The position numbers and the translations under genes are program-made. From Cyclobacteriaceae bacterium (GTDB lineage: Bacteria; Bacteroidota; Bacteroidia; Cytophagales; Cyclobacteriaceae): a DNA stretch of 64,000 nucleotides. The stretch lies in NCBI GenBank assembly GCA_020832305.1, contig JAFIEV010000043.1, positions 1-64,000 of the forward strand. The letters are read 5' to 3'. Each line of letters opens with the position of its first letter. The stretch's first letter is position 1. The notes under the pieces are model-generated. The model saw only the letters and a list, made by a program, of their open reading frames with translations. It searched no databases and was not told where the DNA came from. Below are positions 18,035 to 25,723 of the stretch, one piece after another.

Positions 18035-18445
18035 ATGGAAGCAAAAAACAATCCTGAACTGGCTGATTTCGATCTAAGCAGGCTTAACATCAGCCCTGAT
18101 GACAAACCCACCCTCAAGTTTCTCATGCTCGATGAGGGCACATATGGGATCGGTGTGGAAAAAAGTACCGGAAAGTATGGCTATTCCCAGCAGAGGTATT
18201 ACCAGTTACTGAAGTCTTTTAAAGAAAACGGTTCCGATGCCCTCATTGATAAGAAACGTGGTCCCCAAAAGAACCATGTGCGTACCGAAGATGTCGACAA
18301 GCTCATCATCAGGATGAAGTATCTTGATCCTGACTCCAGTGCCCCTGTAATTGCCCAGAAACTCAACCAACTGGGCATTGATATCAGTGTCAGAAGTGTA
18401 GAGAGAACGATAACCGAATACGGCCTCCAAAAAAAAACTCTATAA
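18035..18445 (+). pseudogene. HTH part of a transposase, cut off by an IS630-type element
   Basis: The ATG at 18035 starts a 136-residue helix-turn-helix protein (YGYSQQRYYQLLKSFKENGS, LIDKKRGPQKNHV, ISVRSVERTITEYGLQKK) typical of the N-terminal DNA-binding part of DDE transposases. The frame ends at 18445 right after an A9 run. With one A fewer, the frame would read QKKLYKLV, the expected continuation. The catalytic part is missing because the IS630-type element begins at about 18451. The fragment cannot transpose. Confidence 0.65.
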
Positions 18446-18450
18446 ACTAG

Positions 18451-19644
18451 TGTCATGTCAATCATGAAACGTCGTGTATAGACGTCTTAGTTTTATCCTT
18501 GCATCATCGGAAGAGAACTGCCAATTGATTTTAGCCTCTCTATTATTTCGGGCTTCTTGCCATGCCGCTGTCTCAGATTTCACCTTTTCAATTGTATCAA
18601 TTCTGCGGTTTAAGCACTGACCCATTAACACATTTAATTCTATTTCGGCCATATTTAGCCAACTTCCATGTTTTGGAGTATAGATAAATTCAAATCTGTC
18701 CCATAATTGCTTTGCTTTTTCTGGCTTGTAGGTTTCATAAAGTGCTCCTGGCTTATGTGTTCCCAAATTATCCATAACCAGCGTAATCTTTTTAGCATCC
18801 TTATATTGCTGTGCTATTTCATGTAAAAATTCAGCCCAATCTGTTTAGGTTTTGGTTTGAGTTACCTTCACATACCTCTTGCCAGTCAATGGTTCATTGG
18901 CCATAAAAATGTTACAAACTCCACATCGCTCGTATTCATAATCATATTTTTCTTCACTGCCCGGCTTTGCTTTTATTGGCATTTTCGTCTCTCTTATTAA
19001 CTGCTTTGGAGACTCATCCATACAAATAACCGGATGACTGGGATCATATGGTCGTTTATACACCTCTAAGGTTTGTTCCATATTAGCCACAAAATCACCG
19101 CTTTGAAGCGGCGGTATAACCCATCCCTTTTTCTTCCAGGGCTTTAACTCGTTTTTTTAAAAGTCGACGGACTGTCTCGTGAGAAATATTTTCGATATAT
19201 TCTAACTCCATTGCCTTATCTGCCAACATTCTTAACGACCATCTTGAAAAGCCCTCTGGTGGCTCGCTGCAACTAAGAGCAATCAAATGAGCTTCTAGAT
19301 CACCATCCACTTTCCTTTTATAAACCCGCTCACCTTTATGACCAGATAGGGCTACTTCTATGCCCTCTTCTACAAACCTTCTTTTTACCCGGTCAATTTT
19401 TCGCATGCTGATTTGCAACACCTTGGCAATATCCTCATTCTTAACGCTTTCATCCTGAAATTCCCCCTGATCACAATTTAAAAGAATTAACGCATTTAAA
19501 ACCTTTTGTGATTTATGGGAACCTTTACTTGAAATCTCCAGTAGCTCCTCTCGCTCTTGATGGGTTAATGTTACCTTATACTTTATCATGGCAGTTTTTG
19601 CCAAATATAATAAATATATACGACATTACAAAGTTGACATAATA
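18451..19644 (-). mobile_element. IS630-type insertion sequence with inactivated transposase
   Basis: The ends carry imperfect terminal inverted repeats of about 31 bases (18451-18481 and 19614-19644), matching at 22 of 31 positions by eye, including a shared ATGTCAA and GTCGT. Between them lies one IS630-type transposase on the minus strand, broken into three open pieces. IS630 elements insert at TA, but no clean TA duplication is visible, so the flanks may have rearranged. On the right it joins an unrelated gene fragment rather than the rest of the HTH transposase. Confidence 0.8.
18458..19604 (-). pseudogene. IS630 family transposase, frameshifted and interrupted by a stop
   Basis: Piece one (19604-19095) is the helix-turn-helix half (VKNEDIAKVLQISMRKIDRV, ISHETVRRLLKK). 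An A7 run near 19150-19156 shifts the frame; with six A the protein continues as NELKPWKKKGWVIPPLQSGDF into piece two. Piece two has the first catalytic Asp (VICMDESPKQ) and ends at an in-frame TAA at 18845, where relatives would have Lys. Piece three, in the same frame, has the second Asp (LVMDNLGTHKPG) and the Glu region (YTPKHGSWLNMAEIEL). All DDE residues survive, so decay is recent, or the A7 run is a slippage site plus one nonsense change. Confidence 0.8.
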
Positions 19645-19654
19645 TCAAATAGCT

Positions 19655-19900
19655 TCTTGGTCTGAGAAAATACAAGCTCAGGGAAGATATGATTTTGCCT
19701 ACCTCAATTTCAGAAAATGGATCAGCAGGAACCCTGCGGAAGAAGGTTTAGGCCAATACATTGGCAAAGAACAATCCGGTCGGTTTTTACAATTGATTTA
19801 CAGGGCAGCTTCAGAGGAGGTGATCTCCATGAGTAAAGCTGCTAATCTGGCAAATCTCAAGCTTGCCGCTTTCAGAACTTTGCGAAACCATCAATCCTAA
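19655..19900 (+). pseudogene. C-terminal gene fragment, possibly ImmA/IrrE-type
   Basis: Directly right of the insertion element an open frame of 81 codons without a start reads AQGRYDFAYLNFRKWISRN ... GRFLQLIYRAASEEVISMSK, then AANLANLKLAAFR, ending in TAA at 19898. Its composition is clearly protein-like. The 'lvYrAlsEEvISmsKAa.L.n' ending resembles the C-terminal helix pair of some XRE/ImmA-IrrE proteins, but I am not sure. It was probably truncated by the same events that brought in the insertion element. From 19901 to 20135 I see no gene. Confidence 0.4.
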
Positions 19901-20135
19901 GCTGGGATTGCCCAAGGTCGAATGTGCCAAAAGAATCAAACTATGGAGTAACTTTTAATGCCAGGCCAGGAACCAGACTTGTCTCCATTGTATAAAAAGC
20001 TGGCTGTGAACGGTTTTCCTTTAGTATAAATATTAGTACATACCATAACTCCGCTTTGTTTGAAATACTCTCGAATTTGCATTATGTACAATGATAAAGC
20101 ATCTTAACCTGTCTTACCCTCACTTCCAAATAAAT

Positions 20136-20170
20136 CAAAAAAAGCCCGCCAGATCATCCTGGCGAGCTTT
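20136..20170 (-). terminator. Rho-independent terminator of SusC/SusD locus 1
   Basis: On the minus strand a stem (AAAGCTCGCCAG / CTGGCGGGCTTT, one internal mismatch) is followed by seven T. It lies about 23 bases after the stop of the first SusD gene. Confidence 0.85.
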
Positions 20171-20192
20171 GTATTCAATATATTTTACTGAT

Positions 20193-21527
20193 TTACAGGG
20201 TTTCGTATCCTGGATTTTGTACCAGTACATCGCTTACCTGCAGTTCATCCCTGGGTATGGGAAGTATTCTTCTGAAATTTTCGTTGATTCCCAGCACTTC
20301 CTGGATTTTATTAAAACGTACCAGGTCAAAAAACCTGTGGCCTTCATATGATAACTCTATACGTCTTTCCTGTAAAAGGGCAGCCACAAATTCATCCATA
20401 GTAGAAAAACCTGTCAAAGGAGCCAGTCCAGCTCTTTGACGAATAAGATTGAGGTCGTCAAGTCCGGCATTGGGATCCTGCTGGGCCATGGCGGCGGCTT
20501 CTGAGCGTATAAGTAATAGCTCTGCAAGTCGGAAAATTTTAGCGTTATCGGCTCCGGTACCATCGGGATATTTAAAACATCTGTTGGCATTTCTGAGAAA
20601 ATCAAATAGCTCCCTGCGTCGGTCACCTGGTTCAAAAGCCGCCAGGAGTCTGGAGTCTACATTATATTCATCCCTTCTGATAAGGAATACATTAAATGAG
20701 CTCTGATCCTGGTCGTTAAACTCAAGGTCGAAGATGGTTTCAGCACTGGTTGATGTGCTGTACAATACCCCAACCAAATCCCCTACAAGCGAAAACCTGC
20801 CGCTTCCAATGACCGTGTTGGCATCGTTAAACGCAGCTGTATAGTTTTTTCGATACAGGTTAACCCTGGACCTGAGGCTGATCAAAGCCCAGTAGTTCAT
20901 TGCCCCAACATCATTGAAGCCCTGTAGCTTACTTTCTGCCTCCTGGATATCACCCATAATCAGGCTGTAGGTATCGGCTACACTAGCCCTGGTTATATCA
21001 GGAATTTCGCCGAGTATTGGTTCTGTAACAAGGGGAATGCCAAATGATGAGCCTGCATCATAGTGTTCACCGAAGTACCTTAACAAATCAAAGTGTGCCA
21101 GTGCCCGAATGGCATAAGCCTGTCCCAAAATACGGTTTCTGGCGGTATCACTTAAATTGGGATCCTCCAAATCAGGTACCTGTGCAATTAATAAATTGGC
21201 AATGCTGATTACACGGTAAATCCTGAACCATGCATTGTTTACCCACAAATTGGCAAAAGGTACAGCCATTTGATCAAGCTCAAGTTGACTGTCAAAGAAT
21301 CCCTGATAAATGGCATTATCAGCAATAAGATCGTTATTGCATATGTATTCAATACCATAATAATCGGGATGCTGCATCGCGGCATAAGCGCCGCGCAAAA
21401 CGGTTTGAGCTGATGCCCCGCTCACGACAGCATTGTTGGCATCTAAGGCCGTAAACGGCTCAGGCTCGAGTATGTCGCAGGAAGATACTGCTGCGATCAT
21501 AAGAATTAAGGATAATATCTTTTTCAT
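20193..21527 (-). CDS. SusD/RagB family nutrient-binding outer membrane lipoprotein (locus 1)
   Basis: From the ATG at 21527 the protein is 444 residues with a lipoprotein signal (MKKILSLILMIAAVSSC). It is the surface lid that sits on the SusC barrel and captures substrate. The SusD tetratricopeptide-like helices are visible (AYAIRALAHFDLLRYFG, ADTYSLIMGDIQEAESKL), as are the C-terminal signatures LAELLLIRSEAAAM, LNLIRQRAGL and ELSYEGHRFFDLVRFN. It follows the SusC gene by 19 bases. The frame extends 10 codons upstream into the SusC tail, but the signal peptide decides the start. Substrate unknown. Confidence 0.93.
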   Translation of the reverse strand: MKKILSLILMIAAVSSCDILEPEPFTALDANNAVVSGASAQTVLRGAYAAMQHPDYYGIEYICNNDLIADNAIYQGFFDSQLELDQMAVPFANLWVNNAWFRIYRVISIANLLIAQVPDLEDPNLSDTARNRILGQAYAIRALAHFDLLRYFGEHYDAGSSFGIPLVTEPILGEIPDITRASVADTYSLIMGDIQEAESKLQGFNDVGAMNYWALISLRSRVNLYRKNYTAAFNDANTVIGSGRFSLVGDLVGVLYSTSTSAETIFDLEFNDQDQSSFNVFLIRRDEYNVDSRLLAAFEPGDRRRELFDFLRNANRCFKYPDGTGADNAKIFRLAELLLIRSEAAAMAQQDPNAGLDDLNLIRQRAGLAPLTGFSTMDEFVAALLQERRIELSYEGHRFFDLVRFNKIQEVLGINENFRRILPIPRDELQVSDVLVQNPGYETL

Positions 21528-21546
21528 TTCAATATTTTTTTCAGGA

Positions 21547-24500
21547 TTACAGACCAATGTTAAAGCCTAAAGATACGCTCTTAAGTTGAGGGTGGGTACC
21601 AAAGTCACTTCCGGCAACTCTTGGGTCTCTGGCATTTTGGTTCACCTCCGGGTCAAGACCTGTGTATTTTGTAAAGGTCAGGAGGTTTTGTCCTTGTAAA
21701 TACACGCGCAGCGATTGCAATCCCATACGTTCAACAAGGGCATTGGGGAATGTATATCCCAGGTTGATGTTTTTCAAACGCAGGAATGAACCATCTTCCA
21801 GCCAGCGGGATGAGTATTCTCTCCAGTTTACATTTTCCAGCGAAGCTCTTGGGATATCGGTGACATCGCCGGGTTCTCTCCAGCGGTTTTCAGCACCCGT
21901 CCAGTTATTGCCATCGGGCAACGGAAATCCTGTTCCAATGCGGCTCCAGCCAAGGTTTTCATAACTGGCCCTGCTATGATTGAATATGGTATTGCCTACC
22001 GTGAATTGAAAGAAGACGGTCATATCAAATCCCTTGTAGGAGAAACTGTTGTTAAAACCACCAAAGAAATCAGGAAGGGCATTTCCAACAATTCTGCGGT
22101 CACCAGAGTTAATGGCGCCATCTTCATTCAGGTCTACCCATCGAATGTTACCTGTTTCAGGATCTACCCCTTCCTGATCAATCAGGAAAAATGTGCCAAT
22201 AGGATGACCTTCGGCAAGGATATGCGAATCGCTCAAAACCTGTTCATCCACTTCCAGCTTTTTTACTGTATTGCGAATCCAGGAAATATTTGCCGAAGTT
22301 GACCAACGAAAGTCTCCGGTAAGTATAACTGCATTGGCAGCCAGTTCAAGACCCCGGTTTTCAACACTTCCAATATTATCAGTAAGTACCTTAAAGCCCG
22401 ATAAGCCACGCACAAGCCGGTTTAACAAAAGATCTTTGGTATTGCTGACGAAGTAATCTGCGGTAAAGGTGATGCGATCATTTGCAAAACCTACATCAAG
22501 ACCGATGTTGAATTGCTCTGTACTTTCCCAGGTAAGCAATGGGTTGGGTAGCTGTGAAGGCACGAATGCAGGCTGCTGACGATAGGCTGCCGTGGCGCTG
22601 AATAAGCCTCGGGATGCAAAGTTGCCAATACCATCCTGGTTACCGGTTACTCCATAACTCACTCTTAATTTAGCATCGCTCAAGACATCTATATCTCTGA
22701 GAAATACCTCATCCCCTAACCTCCATGCGAAAGATCCTGAAGGGAAAAAACCATAACGTCGGTCAGCTCCAAAACGCGAAGAACCATCTGCCCTGGCGGT
22801 GAAAGTAAAGAGGTATTTATCATCAAATCCATAATTTACTCTTGCAAAATAAGAAGCGATACCCCACTGCGTAGCTGATGTACTGGCCGAAGTTACATTG
22901 GCAGCAACAGCGAGCTTTAGAAATTCGTCATTGGGAAACTCCTCGGCATTGATACTTACAAAATTACGGGTTGACTGCTGAAAGGAGGTCCCCGCAACCG
23001 CATTCAAAGAATGTCTTTCACCGAATTTGGTACTATAGGTTACAAAGTTTTCAGCCAGCCAGGTGAAGTCCTGCGTGTTTCCATAAACACCGAAGCCTTT
23101 AACGTTTCTATTACCTGCTTCTCTGGAGATGGAAGGTGTATACGCTTCATCATCAAGTTGGGTATAGTCTATAGATGCCGTACTTTTAAAGGTAAGTCCT
23201 TTAGCGAGTTTTAGTTCTGCAAAAGCGGTTGCCAGTCCTCTGGTAGTATTGGTGAATCGCTGATATTCATTGGCTATCAAGAGCGGATTGTCGAGCATCC
23301 ACCATCCGAAATAATCAAATGGGTCGGCATACGAGCCATCAGCTTCATAAACAGGCATAAGCGGATCTCCGGCCAGGGTGTTGATTACCACTCCATAGAG
23401 AGAGTTGTCATTGATCGTTCTGTCTTGCACCGTACGACTCAGCATCATGGAAGTACCTACGTCGATCCAGTTATTGACCTTGGCATCGAGGTTAATCCTT
23501 CCGCTCAATCTTTCAAATCCTGTACCAGGCTGTACACCATCCTGCTTAAAATAAGAACCGGAGGCAAAGTATCGGGCTACATCTGAGCCACCTGAAACAG
23601 AGAGGTCGTAACTTTGTATGGGAGCTGGTCTGAATATTTCATTATACCATCGGGTATTTTGCAAATCAGGGTCATCAGGGTCGAAACCCCAGATATCTGA
23701 CACATAATTATCGGGATAATTGCGCCCCAGGAACCTGTTATCCTGTGCAGCTGCTTCATCCATTAATCTGAGGAAATCACCGGAATTCATCATATCAATG
23801 CGTTTGGTGACATCCTGCATGCCATAATAGGCATTGAAGTCGATTTTGGCCTTTCCGGTTTGTCCTCTTTTGGTGGTAATCAGTACTACGCCATTGGCAC
23901 CCCTGGATCCATAGATAGCCGTAGCTGAAGCATCTTTAAGTATTTCAATAGAGGCAATATCGGCCGGGTTGATATCAGCCAGGGAGTTAGTGGCCTGCCC
24001 GCCTGAGAACAGACCTGACAGATCTTCCTGTATCATAGGAACACCATCAATTACAAACAAAGGCTGGCTGCTGGCAGATAATGAGGTAAGGCCTCTCACC
24101 TGAATGTTGATACCAGCGCCCGGTGTACCAGAAGGTGTAGTAACCAAAACACCTGCTGCACGACCCTGCAGCGCAGCATCCATACTGGCAACAGGTAATT
24201 TGTTGATGTCATCGCCTTTAACACTGGCGACCGAGCCTGTTAAATCTCTACGGTTTTGTTCGCCATATCCTACAACAACTACTTCAGACAGCTGTCGTAT
24301 ATCGGCAGTCATTACCATATTAATAACGGATTGCGTACCGATAAAAACCTCCTCAGTTACGAAACCCAGAAAAGAAAATACCAGTGTTCCCCCGCTTTCG
24401 GGTACAGATAGTTGAAAGCGACCATCCAGATCGGTGACTGTTCCTGTGACTGTACCTTTGAGCACTACGTTTACACCGGGTACCGGCGTACGTTCCTGCT

Positions 24501-24597
24501 CCGAGGTAACCGTGCCGGATACCGACCGGCTTTGAGCCCTCAGCTGAGAACTCATTACAAAGCATAAGCATGCAATGATCAGTAAATAGTTCTTCAT
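21547..24597 (-). CDS. SusC/RagA family TonB-linked outer membrane protein (locus 1)
   Basis: The 1016-residue transporter imports oligomers across the outer membrane using TonB energy. A signal peptide ends near LRAQ; then comes the carboxypeptidase-regulatory-like beta domain (VSGTVTSEQERTPVPGVNVV, about 25-105), the plug domain (EVVVVGYGEQNRRDLTG, LKDASATAIYGSRGANGVVL, about 105-230) and the 22-strand barrel ending GFNIGL. It has no STN domain, so it is not set up for anti-sigma signalling. Its own promoter lies 30 bases upstream. It forms an operon with the SusD gene. Confidence 0.94.
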   Translation of the reverse strand: MKNYLLIIACLCFVMSSQLRAQSRSVSGTVTSEQERTPVPGVNVVLKGTVTGTVTDLDGRFQLSVPESGGTLVFSFLGFVTEEVFIGTQSVINMVMTADIRQLSEVVVVGYGEQNRRDLTGSVASVKGDDINKLPVASMDAALQGRAAGVLVTTPSGTPGAGINIQVRGLTSLSASSQPLFVIDGVPMIQEDLSGLFSGGQATNSLADINPADIASIEILKDASATAIYGSRGANGVVLITTKRGQTGKAKIDFNAYYGMQDVTKRIDMMNSGDFLRLMDEAAAQDNRFLGRNYPDNYVSDIWGFDPDDPDLQNTRWYNEIFRPAPIQSYDLSVSGGSDVARYFASGSYFKQDGVQPGTGFERLSGRINLDAKVNNWIDVGTSMMLSRTVQDRTINDNSLYGVVINTLAGDPLMPVYEADGSYADPFDYFGWWMLDNPLLIANEYQRFTNTTRGLATAFAELKLAKGLTFKSTASIDYTQLDDEAYTPSISREAGNRNVKGFGVYGNTQDFTWLAENFVTYSTKFGERHSLNAVAGTSFQQSTRNFVSINAEEFPNDEFLKLAVAANVTSASTSATQWGIASYFARVNYGFDDKYLFTFTARADGSSRFGADRRYGFFPSGSFAWRLGDEVFLRDIDVLSDAKLRVSYGVTGNQDGIGNFASRGLFSATAAYRQQPAFVPSQLPNPLLTWESTEQFNIGLDVGFANDRITFTADYFVSNTKDLLLNRLVRGLSGFKVLTDNIGSVENRGLELAANAVILTGDFRWSTSANISWIRNTVKKLEVDEQVLSDSHILAEGHPIGTFFLIDQEGVDPETGNIRWVDLNEDGAINSGDRRIVGNALPDFFGGFNNSFSYKGFDMTVFFQFTVGNTIFNHSRASYENLGWSRIGTGFPLPDGNNWTGAENRWREPGDVTDIPRASLENVNWREYSSRWLEDGSFLRLKNINLGYTFPNALVERMGLQSLRVYLQGQNLLTFTKYTGLDPEVNQNARDPRVAGSDFGTHPQLKSVSLGFNIGL

Positions 24598-24626
24598 AAA
24601 GCCTAAATTAAATTATCAATAATTGC

Positions 24627-24657
24627 CAAAATTAGATTAAATATTTTCAATATCAAA
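24627..24657 (-). promoter_or_regulatory. Bacteroidota-type promoter of SusC locus 1
   Basis: On the minus strand TTTG (24654-24657) is followed after 19 bases by TAATTTTG (24627-24634), a full match to TTTG-N19-TAnnTTTG. Transcription would start near 24620, some 22 bases before the SusC start codon. Confidence 0.65.
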
Positions 24658-25569
24658 TGATTTCATTGCTATAATTTCAATATATTGGCAATTTTTTTAA
24701 TATTTGATAATAAATGTCACAATTTTTGAAAAACTTCACTATTTGTGCGAGATAATCGAAAGCTTATTGTATATTTTACAATGACAATAAACCTTAATAA
24801 CAGGAATGTCACAGAATTTTAGATAAAAATGATTATAAAAAATACCCGAATACACCAATTTACTGAAATTTATTGAAAATCAAGGTGTAATTCAGGGCTA
24901 TTCTGCTTAAAAATTGAATTTTCATTATCATATATACTAAGCTCTGTTTTTTTTTGAATATTAATAATAGATATTGAATATGTTATGAAAAGCTCCTTGT
25001 TTTAAATTTTTATATGTCATAGCTTTTCACATATACCAGTATTTATTTCAGATCGCTAATTAATTAAAGTTATTCATAAGGATGTTGTAAATCTCTAATC
25101 GGGCTTTAATGCGTTCACTCAATTCAATTTTTGTATAATTTATAGATAATCTTATAAGGTTCCTATTCCATATATGCTTTTGAGCTTACAGTTATAAATC
25201 AGATAAGACTACAGGGTGTTAAATCAACATTAAGCCATTTCAATTGCATATAATTTTAAAAAAATTAATTATTTTGTCAGACAGTGGTTTAATATATCAT
25301 TGATTTTTGAAGAATATAAAACTGCAAACGTCTAAAAACAGTATCTGAATGGCATGGCAAATCCTAAAAAATAAATTTTAGGACAACGTCTTGATTTTAT
25401 GTATTTTAACCATCTGGTAATTATCAATTTCTATTAATAAATCAGCAATTTTGCACAAAACTTAGTTCGTTCTTCAAAAAAGCCAGAAAAACAAGCTCAC
25501 GACATTATTTTTTTTTGAATTATTATTGTTCAATGTAATTCATTTATTAATTTGCCGCGTATTTAAATA

Positions 25570-25609
25570 AAAATATTGCATAAATATATACTTAGTAATG
25601 CAATATTTT
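25570..25609. repeat. Perfect 12-bp inverted repeat upstream of SusC locus 2
   Basis: AAAATATTGCAT (25570-25581) pairs with ATGCAATATTTT (25598-25609) across a 16-base spacer. It lies about 115 bases before the SusC start and could be an operator or a leader hairpin. Confidence 0.5.
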
Positions 25610-25723
25610 AAAACAGACATCAAATGCAAAACATTGGTTTAATTAAACATAGAACAGGCTTGAAGAATTACGATCATAAAAATGATTGATTCTATATTGA
25701 TATTTAACCTTAATTTGTTTAAC

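Larger units (their letters stand above)
24598..25723. other. 1.1-kb AT-rich gap between two divergent SusC genes
   Basis: No open frame or RNA gene is recognisable. The left edge holds the promoter of the minus-strand SusC. Inverted repeats include AATTGCCAA / TTGGCAATT (24621-24629, 24685-24693) and a perfect 12-base pair at 25570-25609. The middle, about 24750-25550, is very AT-rich. A small RNA or a long 5' leader cannot be excluded. Confidence 0.5.
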
